DNA of 17,500 bases from Symbiodinium natans (GCA_905221605.1 CAJNDS010002485.1:1-17500), one strand, 5' to 3'. Counted from the stretch's first letter, positions 6,713 to 13,982 are shown. Numbers and translations: made by a program. The notes: generated by a model not told the origin, from the letters alone.

Positions 6713-7655
6713 CTTAGAGAACCTAGAAGCAAAATTTGGCATCACGGGGCTGCCAAGTAGCAAGGCTGCCCAGGACCTTTCAGCAAAGTGACCCTCCTCA
6801 ATATTGTCTCCGCGTGAGAGTGATGACTCGAGGTGCTTCCAGGTGTCTAAGTGCGGCCTGGCGAGGGTGTGGCTGAAGAAGTACTGCTTCTTGTGGGCTG
6901 CGCAGGGTGAATGTTGGGTTCTTCTAGGGCTTTGGGCCTATGAAATATAAAAAATTGCTTACCAAGACCAACCCCAGCGGCCGCAGAATCTGCGAGTAGG
7001 TCGTCAGGAAGAGGCCTCCGTAACAGACGGGTACCAAGGTGTGGTTCTCCCAGATGCTCCTGAACCCCATGGCATTCGTCCACTCTGCCAAGGAAGAGAA
7101 GTTCGATGTGAATGCCTGCTGGTCCCGTTCCTTGTCCTTGCTTTGCCAAATCTTGTAAACCAGATTCCCGTGTCTGAACTGACCCAGGGCCTCTCTTACG
7201 TGGTACAGGCTGTGCTTTGGCCACCAACGTCCGCAAGCAAACCTGGCCGATCCCGTCGCCACATGGACCATCTCTTCGAAAGCAACAGCCTCATCTCCAA
7301 TGTGACGATCGGACATGTCGTTGTCTTTGACAAAAAGAATAAGATCATTTGCTTGTCTGTCCGGTGGGATGCGATTCCCTTGCTGAACTAGCCAATGTGC
7401 ATACGTGTGGTCGCAACGACCGATGTTATCCATGCGAATAATTCGAGCTTGCGCCGGCGCGCCCTCAACAGTCTGGTTGCATTTGCTGTACACGGTAACG
7501 CTGGACATGGGCCTTGTTACGAAAAAGCTGATCCAATTCAGCGGCCTATCACAGTGCGAAACCACCAGGTCTAAGTGCGCCGGCTTTCCAGCGTCGTCTG
7601 CCTGCATGTCCACCGTCGCCGTTCGCTGTAACAGCTCCAAGCCATTCTGAGTCAT
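6683..7655 (-). CDS. DUF3431-like protein with one short GT-AG intron
   Basis: Resembles the uncharacterised DUF3431 family, recognised from memory; its role is unknown. The first ATG is at 7655, after an in-frame TGA about 40 bases upstream, though an upstream exon is possible. Exon 1 (7655-6963) encodes 231 residues. Visible motifs are LDLVVSHCDRPLNWI (28-42), NIGRCDHTYAHWLV (77-90), NDLILFVKDND (103-113) and LVPVCYGGLF (207-216). The frame then closes at 6924, but the typical C-terminal motif EEGHFAERSWAALL lies downstream in another frame. Removing GTAAGC...ATAG (6962-6938, 25 nt) joins the two frames exactly, giving 315 residues. An acceptor CAG at 6886-6884 (79-nt intron) is also in phase and gives 297. 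No signal peptide or membrane segment is obvious. The last codons (KPLNPKRPKP, then TAA) are telomeric repeat. It stands alone, with no operon-like neighbour. Confidence 0.75.
6938..6962 (-). other. Predicted intron, 25 nt (alternative 79 nt, 6884-6962)
   Basis: On the minus strand it begins GTAAGC and ends TTTCATAG, with an AT-rich interior, unlike the GC-richer flanking exons. Its length (1 modulo 3) restores the DUF3431-like frame. Another acceptor, CAG at 6886-6884, gives a 79-nt intron in the same phase. The sequence cannot decide between them. Confidence 0.6.
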
Positions 7656-7892
7656 GAAGCCTTCGTCGTGTGGGAGTCCAAAGCATAGATATGTTCAGAC
7701 GCGCGTACGAACGACAATTAAACCTGAAGCCTTGTCTTAGATGTTAAACCCAAAACTCATTGCAAGGAAAACAAAGGTGCAGAGGTGGAAACCGCAGCAG
7801 AAACAGCCTACAACGAAAAGCCATGGCTTCAGGGGCATCGGTGGAAGCCGGGAAGTCTGTTCAGCCTTCCTCAAACGGACGCTTTTTTTAGG
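7656..7892. other. Upstream flank of the DUF3431-like gene
   Basis: No TATA-like or other promoter motif stands out. There is no open frame beyond the short in-frame extension upstream of the ATG at 7655. Confidence 0.4.
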
Positions 7893-7921
7893 CTCCCTAA
7901 ACCCTAAACCCTAAACCCTGA
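7893..7921 (-). repeat. Short telomeric array
   Basis: Four CCCTAAA/CCCTGAA units. Confidence 0.85.
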
Positions 7922-8045
7922 ACTTGAAGCTCCAACAAACATCGGCCAGCAAGTCAGCCATAACTTAGCAAGCATGCGGCGGCTACCAGTGACCCCGACG
8001 GGTTACCACCTGACTGAGCCGCTGAATGGCAAAGAAATGTTCGGG

Positions 8046-8200
8046 TTTAGGGGTTTAGGGGTTTAGGGGTTTAGGGGTTTAGGGGTTTAGGGGTTTAGGG
8101 GTTTAGGGGTTTAGGGGTTTAGGGGTTTAGGGGTTTAGGGGTTTAGGGGTGTCGGGGTTTAGGGGTTTAGGGGTTTCGGGGTTTAGGGGTTTAGGGGTCT
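8046..8200 (+). repeat. Variant telomeric array, TTTAGGGG x13 plus variants
   Basis: Thirteen perfect 8-bp TTTAGGGG units at 8046-8149, then GTGTCGGGG and about six more TTTAGGGG/TTTCGGGG units. The unit differs from the Chlamydomonas-type TTTTAGGG, because the extra base is a G, not a T. Confidence 0.95.
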
Positions 8201-8442
8201 TGGGTTTTGTCGGAACGGATTCTTACGTAACGCTCAAAAAGGCAGGCTTGGGGTTGAAACAGTCAAAGGGTTTGTACTGGTTAAGGGTTTCGGAGGCCAG
8301 GTAGGTTTAGGGTTTAGGGTTCCGGGTTGAGGGTTGAAGGTTCAGGGTTTCCGTCCGAAATCCCTAGACTCCCACCCTCCGCAACCCCGCTGAACAATAA
8401 ACCCTAGACCCGAAACCCTGCAACTTCCTCAAGGGACACCTT
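8201..8442. repeat. Unique sequence with short decayed telomeric islands
   Basis: A degenerate G-rich island (GGTTTAGGGTTTAGGG) lies at 8304-8350. A short C-rich island (ACCCTAGACCCGAAACCC) lies near 8400-8419. No gene seen. Confidence 0.65.
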
Positions 8443-8532
8443 GAGAACCCCAACCATGTATTTGTAGGTTACCTCGGAATTCTATAAGAGGTTTTATAGT
8501 TGCAAGCTACAAAATGTAGGTTTTGGGTTCCT
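8443..8532. repeat. Imperfect inverted-repeat element
   Basis: The left arm 8445-8467 (GAACCCCAACC...TTTGTAG) pairs imperfectly with the right arm 8507-8530 (CTACAAAATGTAGG...GGGTTC). A smaller perfect inverted repeat, CTATAA-GAGGTT-TTATAG, is nested at 8482-8499. The size (about 90 bp) and AT-rich core suggest a MITE-like element or a structured RNA. No flanking target-site duplication is obvious. Confidence 0.6.
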
Positions 8533-8604
8533 GGGGCAAGGTCCACATCCCCCCGAAATACTTGGCCGACGCCGCCTCCAACTGAAGCTTCCGCACGCTT
8601 CCTG

Positions 8605-8665
8605 GTTTAGGGTTTAGGGTTTAGGGTTGAGAGTGCAGGGTGTAGGGTTGAGGGTTGAGGGTTTC
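8605..8665 (+). repeat. Degenerate telomeric array
   Basis: Three TTTAGGG units pass into TTGAGGG and TGTAGGG variants. Confidence 0.85.
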
Positions 8666-8882
8666 ACGTCTTCTACCCAACTCTATGATTTAGGGAGGGG
8701 GGGGGGGGGGGGTTGTGCGGAAAGGGATCCCTTATAAAGGATGATACGGGGATGGGCCATCAAGAGTCACATTAAAGGGAGTCCTGACTAACAGGGAACC
8801 TAACAGACCTACCTCGTGGGGCTATTTCTGGGAACAGGCATTCTCAGCCTGAGTAACCTGCAGGTCCTGGAATGTGGCATTA
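8666..8882. other. Unique spacer with a 16-base G tract
   Basis: G16 lies at about 8697-8712. AAGGGATCCCTTATAAAGGA at 8724-8743 contains the palindrome AAGGGATCCCTT. No gene seen. Confidence 0.6.
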
Positions 8883-9032
8883 CCTAAACCCTAAACCCTA
8901 AACCCTAAAGCCTAAAGCCTAAAGCCTAAACCCTAAACCCTAAACCCTACAGCCTCAAGCCTAAAGCCTAAAGCCTAAAGCCTAAACCCTAAACCCTAAA
9001 TCCTAAACCCTAACCCTAAACCCTAAACCCTA
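8883..9032 (-). repeat. Telomeric array with alternating AAAGCCT blocks
   Basis: Blocks of CCCTAAA units alternate twice with blocks of AAAGCCT units (about 8908-8928 and 8950-8984). This is a higher-order pattern consistent with duplication of a composite block inside the array. Confidence 0.93.
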
Positions 9033-9091
9033 GACTTTCGGGCGCCCCTGGACCCAGCTCTGGAGCCCAGTAGCTGCTCGTGGATTCAAGC

Positions 9092-9165
9092 ATTTAGGGT
9101 TGAGGGTTCAACCCTAAACCCTAAACCCTAAACCCCAAACCCTCAACCCTCAACCCTAAACCCTA
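9092..9165. repeat. Head-to-head degenerate telomeric junction
   Basis: A short G-rich stretch, TTTAGGGTTGA, at 9093-9103 is followed after GGGT by its exact reverse complement TCAACCCTAAA (9108-9118). A CCCTAAA/CCCTCAA array then continues to about 9165. G-strand repeats meeting C-strand repeats is the orientation made by end-to-end joining of telomeres, though the G-rich side is very short. Confidence 0.8.
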
Positions 9166-9237
9166 TTTCAACCCCCTTCTTAGGTCTACATGGAGCTCGG
9201 GGACTCAGGGGTTTGGTGGAGGCGGTGGCTGTGTGAT

Positions 9238-9560
9238 TTTTGGGTTCATGGTTTGAGAGCTTAAGAGGGTTGAGGGTTCAGGGTATCGGGCTTAGGCTTG
9301 AGGGTTTTGGGGTTTAGGGTTTGAGGGTTTGAGCCTTTAGGGTTTCGGGTTTAGGGTTTGAGGGTTTTCGGGTTCAGGGTTTGAGGGCTTGAGGGTTTAG
9401 GGTCTGAGGGTTTGAGGCTGAAGGGCTTAAGGGTTTAAGGGTTGGGGTTTCGGGTTTTCGGGCTTTCGGGCTTTCGGGTTTGAGGGTTTCGGGTTTTGGG
9501 CTTGAGGGTTTAAGGTTTCGGGTTAGGGTTGGAGGGTTTAGGGTTCAGGGTTGGTGAAAG
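9238..9560 (+). repeat. Decayed telomere-like block rich in TTTGAGGG and TTTCGGG
   Basis: More than 30 related units of 6-8 bp (GGGTTTGA, GGGTTTCG, GGGCTTGA, GGGTTTAG) with no long perfect run. The overlapping minus-strand open frame ends in NPKPSNPNPKP, a translation of these repeats. Confidence 0.85.
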
Positions 9561-9730
9561 GGTTTGAGGGCTTGAGGGTCGCGACGAAACGTTGTGTGCA
9601 CCGGCCACATGCACTACTAGACTCGATATTCTTTCCGGTCTGCAAGATAACACCGATTCGAAGAGCGCAGCGATCCCTCCTATTCCTGAAACCATGGCAA
9701 ACACAAATAGTCTCAGCTGGCGGCTTGCGG
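9561..9730. other. Unique island with overlapping weak open frames
   Basis: A minus-strand frame with an ATG near 9696 (AMVSGIGGIAALFESVL) and a plus-strand frame overlap here, and both run into telomeric repeats. No family is recognised. One may be a gene fragment, but neither is supported. Confidence 0.35.
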
Positions 9731-9773
9731 ATTTAGGATTTAGGGTTTAGGGTTTAGGGTTTAGGGTTTAGGG
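9731..9773 (+). repeat. Telomeric array
   Basis: About six TTTAGGG units, the first TTTAGGA. Confidence 0.93.
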
Positions 9774-9930
9774 TGGGAACCCCCCAATAAGACGCAACCT
9801 TCTTCGGGTGTAGGGTTGTAGGGGTCTTTGGGTTTCAGGGTTAGGGTTCGGGGGATAGGGACCCAAACCCTACGACCAGACGTGCCTTCCAACCATCCCC
9901 GAACTATGCAGAACTAAGGGTTCGACAACT

Positions 9931-9968
9931 TTTGGGGTTTAGGGTTTAGGGTTTAGGGTTTAGGTTTT
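9931..9968 (+). repeat. Short telomeric array
   Basis: About five TTTAGGG-type units starting TTTTGGGG and ending TTTAGG-TTTTGG. Confidence 0.9.
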
Positions 9969-10392
9969 GGTGTACCAAGTCCACCAAAAGGGTTTGACCT
10001 TTGGTTTTGGTGGGTTGTTATCCCTACAAAAGCAAAAAAATCATCCCTTAGCTGCTACTTTTGAATATGTCAGGGCATCCTGAAAAAACTCTTAAGAACC
10101 CCGACAAAATATTCTTCCTCATTAAGGGGAATATTGGTTTTTTTTTAAAAAAACTTTTGGGCTTCTTAAGCAACTAGTAAACAACAGCTCTTACTGGCTG
10201 AGTTTTCTACGGAGACGAATCTGGTTGAGGGAGCTTGAACAAACCTGGACAGATCACCTTCTCCTCGCCAAAAAACCACAACTCCTGAACCGTAAGCCCG
10301 AGACCCCAACCGTAAAACTAAAAGCCGCGCACCCTGAAGCTGAAAAAAACTCTAAGCCCCAAAATGCTTCCCAAACTTAGACGCCCCAGCAG
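9969..10392. other. AT-richer unique sequence, no gene seen
   Basis: Contains A tracts, a T10/A7 block at about 10138-10153 and the inverted-repeat element listed separately. No open frame of note. Confidence 0.6.
10091..10170. repeat. Short inverted-repeat element with nested stem
   Basis: The ends CTTAAGAACCCC (10091-10102) and GGGCTTCTTAAG (10159-10170) are inverted repeats with one mismatch. A nested AATATTC/GAATATT pair lies at 10108-10114 and 10129-10135, and a T-rich/A-rich stretch follows. At 80 bp it is compatible with a MITE-like element. TTCTTAAGCAA at its right edge also occurs at 872-882. Confidence 0.6.
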
Positions 10393-10449
10393 CTAAACCC
10401 TAAACCCTAAACCCTAAACCTTAAACCCTAAACCCTAAACCCTAAACCC
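10393..10449 (-). repeat. Telomeric array
   Basis: About eight CCCTAAA units, one CCTTAAA. A G-strand array begins 92 bp further on, giving a divergent pair. Confidence 0.95.
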
Positions 10450-10540
10450 AGCACACGTCCTGCCTGGAGAGAGATGCGGAAGGGCCGTGGCTCGCCCGGA
10501 GTGCCTGGCAGGAGCCACTGCCCTACTGAGGCAGTCTTGG

Positions 10541-10623
10541 GGTTTAGGGTTTAGGGTTTAGGGTTTAGGGTTTAGGGTTTAGGGTTTAGGGTTTAGGGTT
10601 TAGGGTTTAGGGTTTAGGGTTCA
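10541..10623 (+). repeat. Telomeric array, TTTAGGG about x11
   Basis: Almost perfect TTTAGGG units, ending TTCAGGGCTC. Confidence 0.96.
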
Positions 10624-10960
10624 GGGCTCATACCCATGAAGCCAGGGTAAGCTCCAATTACATACCCTTGCTACCTCTTTTCGTGCTCAGTACGCTTTAC
10701 GGGTCTTAGGGCTTATATGCGGTGTTAGGGCTTAGGAATTTGGAAGGGTTCTTAGGGTCTGGGGCCAAGAGCCTTTCAGGATGTTTAGGCTGAAGAGTTC
10801 TTAGGGTTTTGTGGGGTTTAGGGTTTTTGGGGTGCTGGAGTTTTGGGGTTTAGGGTTCTGAGATTTTTGCGCTTAAGGATTTTAGGGTTTAGGGTAGCAA
10901 GGTTTACATAGGGTTTGAGGGTTTACACTTTATGGTTTAGGGTTTAGGGTTCGGGCGCAC
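10624..10960 (+). repeat. Unique sequence grading into decayed telomeric repeats
   Basis: TTTAGGG and CTTAGGG islands occur from about 10705 to 10950, separated by diverged spacers such as GGGTTTTTGGGGTGC. No gene seen. Confidence 0.7.
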
Positions 10961-10994
10961 AACACAGCTCAGTGCGTGAAGGTGACCCTTTCCC

Positions 10995-11038
10995 TGAAGC
11001 CTGAACCCTGAACCCTGAACCCTCAACCCTCAACCCGA
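10995..11038 (-). repeat. Degenerate telomeric array
   Basis: Six CCCTGAA and CCCTCAA units. The A-to-G or A-to-C change in the third-last position is shared between neighbours, which implies spread within the array. Confidence 0.85.
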
Positions 11039-11459
11039 AGCCGCAAGGGAGGCCTTTGAGTGCTTCAATGCCTGTCTGGTTCCTTCGGATCGCCGAAACC
11101 TCTTGGCCGGTGGAAAGGGGCAAAGGCTTTGTGGCTTCGGACGGCTTAGGGGTTAGAGTCTAGGGTCTTGGGGTCTAGCCTGCAAGAGCCATGCGAGACC
11201 ACCTGCTAATCTGCTTGTCTAGCCGAAAATACCTCAACGCCCAACCCTATGTACACCCTAAACCCTATCACCCTCAACACCACCACCTCATACCCCTGTC
11301 AAAAGGCCCAATGGGCTCAAGAATTGCAGGCGCCTAAACCCTCCCTAACCGCCAAGAGTCTGTTTCGGGCATCCCACTCGGCTAGCCCGGCCGGCACTGG
11401 CCCATCTAGAGCCCTGAACCCTGTAATTCGTCGGGGCGCGTGGAATATCTTATTTGGGG
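11039..11459. other. Unique sequence, no gene supported
   Basis: A plus-strand open frame at 11249-11473 begins in CCCTAAA-like decay and shows no recognised motif. No RNA gene seen. Confidence 0.45.
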
Positions 11460-11541
11460 GTTTCCGAAAATAGGGGTACCTTGTTGGGGTCCTTATTATA
11501 AGGGGGATCCTACTATTTGGGGATCTATATTAGGGCTCCCT
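11460..11541 (+). repeat. Dispersed element B, long copy
   Basis: Begins TTTCCGAAAATAGGGGTACC and continues as AT-rich spacers separated by GGG..CC boxes: GGGGTACC, GGGGTCC, GGGGGATCC, GGGGATC and GGGCTCCC. It matches the reverse complement of 5721-5775, which lacks an internal segment of about 25 bp. Confidence 0.7.
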
Positions 11542-11599
11542 TTTTTTCGTCAACCTCCACTTGGTTAGCCTTCTTCCTCCTGGGACTTCAAAGGCCAAA

Positions 11600-11740
11600 A
11601 CGGGAGGGGGGGGGGGGGGAGGTTGATCGAAACTCTGCACCCTTTATGTACCTTGTTCAGATCCAGGCTTAGCGTTTAGGGCCTTTTTTTGGGGGGGGGG
11701 GAGGGGGGGGGAGGGGGGGGGGGGGGGGGGGGGGTGGGTC
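11600..11740. repeat. Long G tracts
   Basis: G14 lies at about 11606-11619. A nearly continuous run of about 46 G, broken by two single A, lies at 11691-11738. The minus-strand reading gives a poly-Pro segment in an otherwise unremarkable open frame. Homopolymer length may be unreliable in an assembly. Confidence 0.85.
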
Positions 11741-11983
11741 GAAAAAGCTGCCGAAACTGCGTAGGCACCCCCTCGGCGCCGGCAAGCGCAATGCGTGTGT
11801 GCCCTTGCCGAACTCCTCGAAAGAACACCTACCCTACTGCTGAGGGCGGTGCGAAGACAACCCAACACGTGGGAATGCAACAACGGGCGCAGAGTGCTGC
11901 GGGGTGCCTCCCGGCCCCACACGAAGTTGGGGGGTTCAGCGTTCGGGTGAGACTTTAAGCGAATATGTGAGCTTTATTGGGAG
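11741..11983. other. Unique sequence, no gene supported
   Basis: Overlapping 89- and 92-codon open frames on the two strands both depend on the adjoining G tract. Neither has a recognisable domain. Confidence 0.45.
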
Positions 11984-12195
11984 TTGAACCCTAAACCACC
12001 ACATACCCCATAAAGCTAAGACCAGACCCTAAAACCCTAAACCCCAGACCCTCGACCCTATAAAGCCTGTAAACCCTACAAAGCCCAAACCCTAAACCCC
12101 ACACCCCCTAAACCCCAAACCCTAAACCCCAATCCCTAAACCCTAAACCCTAAATCCCAAACCCTAAACCCTAAACCCTAAACCCTAAACCCCAA
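11984..12195 (-). repeat. Telomeric array, degenerate to near-perfect
   Basis: CCCTAAA units are first scattered (CCCTATAAAGCC, CCCTACAAAGCCC) and then continuous from about 12090. CCCCAAA and TCCCAAA variants are frequent. It forms a divergent pair with the array starting at 12296. Confidence 0.93.
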
Positions 12196-12295
12196 CAACC
12201 CCTGAACGCGGCCTGGTCCCGCAGCAGGGATACAGCGAAGCGCCCGAGACCCAGAGCCAGGAGGGACCCAACAGCTGAGGCGATGCGGACCTTTC

Positions 12296-12620
12296 GGGTT
12301 CGGGTTTAGGGTTTAGGGTTTAGGGTTTAGGGTTTAGGGTTTAGGGTTAGGGTTTAGGGCTTAGGGCTTAGGGCTTAGGGTTTAGGGTTTAGGGTTTAGG
12401 GTTTAGGGTTTAGGGTTTAGGGTTTAGGGTTTAGGGTTTAGGGTTTAGGGTTTAGGGTTTAGGGTTTAGGGTTTAGGGTTTAGGGTTTAGGGTTTAGTGT
12501 TTAGGGCTTCGGGTTTGGGGTTTGAGGTTTGGGGTTTAGGAGGTGTGGGGTTTAGGGTTTGGGGTTTAGGAGGTGTAGGGTTTAGGGTTTGGAGTTTAGG
12601 GTTTAGGGTTTAGGTTTTTG
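12296..12620 (+). repeat. Largest telomeric array in the window
   Basis: About 26 TTTAGGG units to about 12495, with a single TTAGGG and a run of three CTTAGGG at 12357-12379. A degenerate part to 12620 then contains a duplicated block, TTTAGGAGGTGTRGGGTTTAGG. Confidence 0.96.
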
Positions 12621-12699
12621 TCCGGGTGAGGGCTGTTTGGGGTTTAACCCGACACCCTAAAGCCGAATGAACCACATGAAGGGCTGCACAACCATATGT

Positions 12700-12795
12700 C
12701 ATTTTCTGTTTTTTCTATATAACTATTTGTATATAATAAGAAAAGTAGAATAATAACAATAAGAAGAATAAGAATAAGAATAAGAAGAAGAAGAA
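12700..12795. repeat. AT-rich stretch with ATAAG/AAG microsatellite
   Basis: TATATAACTATTTGTATATAATAAG passes into a run of AATAAG, AAG and GAATAAG units, then GAAGAAGAAGAAG. Purine-rich on plus. Confidence 0.85.
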
Positions 12796-12917
12796 GCGCC
12801 CAAGCTGTAAGACGCCCCCGCCACCGGCTTGGGGTTCAGGGCTTCGGGAAGCTCGCAGACCTCCGGTTTAGAGTTTCAAGGCTTAGCTTCCTGAACCCTA
12901 AACCCGAAACTTTAAGC
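12796..12917. other. Spacer with decayed telomeric motifs
   Basis: Short GGGGTTCAGGGCTTCGGG and GAACCCTAAACCCG islands. No gene seen. Confidence 0.6.
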
Positions 12918-12990
12918 CTTTGGGGTTTAGGGTTTACGGTTTAGCCCGAACCCTAAACCCTAAACCCTAAACCCTAAACCCTAAACTCTA
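12918..12990. repeat. Second head-to-head telomeric junction
   Basis: G-strand units (GGGGTTTAGGG, TTTACGG, TTTAG; about 12921-12944) meet C-strand units directly (CCCGAACCCTAAACCC onward, to 12989) with no unique spacer. Units at the boundary are degenerate on both sides. Confidence 0.8.
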
Positions 12991-13032
12991 AGCACTGGCC
13001 TCGGAAGCGGCTCTAAGCAAACCTGGCCTTCG

Positions 13033-13128
13033 TAGGGGATCCGAAGTATGGGCCCTCAATTTTGGTCCATTGTTATACAACCCTTATATACACTAAAGAA
13101 TCACAAGGGCCCATACCTCGGATCCCTA
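13033..13128. mobile_element. MITE-like element with 23-24-bp terminal inverted repeats
   Basis: The left arm 13033-13056 (TAGGGGATCCGAAGTATGGG then CCCT) and the right arm 13106-13128 are inverted repeats with one mismatch and one single-base indel. They enclose an AT-rich 49-bp core. The ends are TAGGG...CCCTA, so each terminus resembles a telomeric unit. The element is too small to encode anything. A TA target duplication is possible but cannot be separated from the repeat ends. It may instead be a structural hairpin. Confidence 0.65.
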
Positions 13129-13257
13129 ACAATTAGGGCAAGGACGCATGGTTCAACCTTAAACATTTGAACCTGCCAGGTGAGAGGCAACTGGGGGGAG
13201 ACGATTGCCCTCCGGCGTAGTCGCCAGGAAGAGGCAGTATAAGCTCCTTGGCGCGCA
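13129..13257. other. Unique spacer, no gene seen
   Basis: No repeat, RNA or open frame of note. Confidence 0.5.
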
Positions 13258-13330
13258 GGTTTAGGGTTTAGGGTTTCGGTGCAGGGTTTAGAGTTTAGGG
13301 CTAGGGGTTTAGGGGTTAGAATTTAGGGTA
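13258..13330 (+). repeat. Degenerate telomeric array
   Basis: TTTAGGG, TTTCGG, TTTAGAG and TTTAGGGG units. Confidence 0.85.
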
Positions 13331-13475
13331 GACCCTGAGCCCTAAGCCCCAAACGCTTAAGTGCATAGGGCTTGAGACTGGGACGAGGCGTGTATTGACA
13401 AGGGAAAATCATGAGACTTCTCGAGCTTTTGCTAGCTAATTGAGGGAATCCAGGTCACACTTGTCTGATGCGTTC

Positions 13476-13591
13476 TCAATGAAGGCTGACATCAAGCTCA
13501 ATCCTAAAGCCTAAGCCCTAAACCGCAAACCCCAAAACCCTGAACCCCAAACATCCGAAAGGGCTCAATGATGGTTGACACCAAGCTCAGT
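13476..13591. repeat. Direct repeat pair flanking a decayed CCCTAAA block
   Basis: TCAATGAAGGCTGACATCAA (13476-13495, continuing GCTCAATC) recurs as TCAATGATGGTTGACACCAA at 13565-13584, continuing GCTCAGTC. About 27 bp are shared with four or five changes. A degenerate CCTAAAGCC/CCCCAAAACCC block lies between the copies. Confidence 0.8.
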
Positions 13592-13810
13592 CACAAAACC
13601 CTGACCTATACTGAACTTGGAACCCTAGCAATGTTTTTTTAATTTTAGCTGTTTCTTAGGCACTAAGGTGCCCAAAAAATGAAATTTATTTCCAAGTATC
13701 CCTAAGGAACCCCAAACATCCTTACAGGACAAGAGGCGGCAGCAAAGCGCCGGCACAGTGCAGCGACCTGCGACGGGGGGCTTCAATCTCTGGTCCCAGA
13801 GTTGCCAGGG
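13592..13810. other. Unique sequence, no gene seen
   Basis: Contains a T-rich stretch near 13634-13660. No open frame of note. Confidence 0.5.
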
Positions 13811-13982
13811 TAGGGTTTGAGGCTTTAGGGGGGTTTAGGGGGGTTTAGCGGGGGTTAGGGGGGTTTAGGGGGGTTTAGGGGGGTTTAGCGGGCTTTGAGG
13901 CTTTAGGGGGTTCGGGGTGGGGGGGGGGGGGGGGGGGGGGGGTTAGGGGGGTTGTCTTCTTTTGTGGGGGGGGGGGGGGGGG
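13811..13982 (+). repeat. Variant array TTTAGGGGGG x7, then long G tracts
   Basis: Seven 10-bp units at 13824-13893 are TTTAGGGGGG, with TTTAGCGGGG and GTTAGGGGGG as variants. After a short break, uninterrupted G runs follow at about 13919-13942 (24 bases) and 13966-13982 (17 bases). Confidence 0.93.

Noticed and set aside
6847-7236. Minus-strand 129-codon frame overlapping the DUF3431-like gene
   Set aside because: Alternate frame within the same gene, with low-complexity Ser/Pro at its end. It lacks the family motifs.
7041-7650. Plus-strand open frames of 116 and 81 codons
   Set aside because: Antisense shadows of the DUF3431-like gene.
8046-8200. Chlamydomonas-type telomere
   Set aside because: The repeat is TTTAGGGG (extra G), not TTTTAGGG (extra T).
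11644-11958. Poly-Pro or poly-Gly open frames on the two strands
   Set aside because: Produced by the long G tract. No domain is present.
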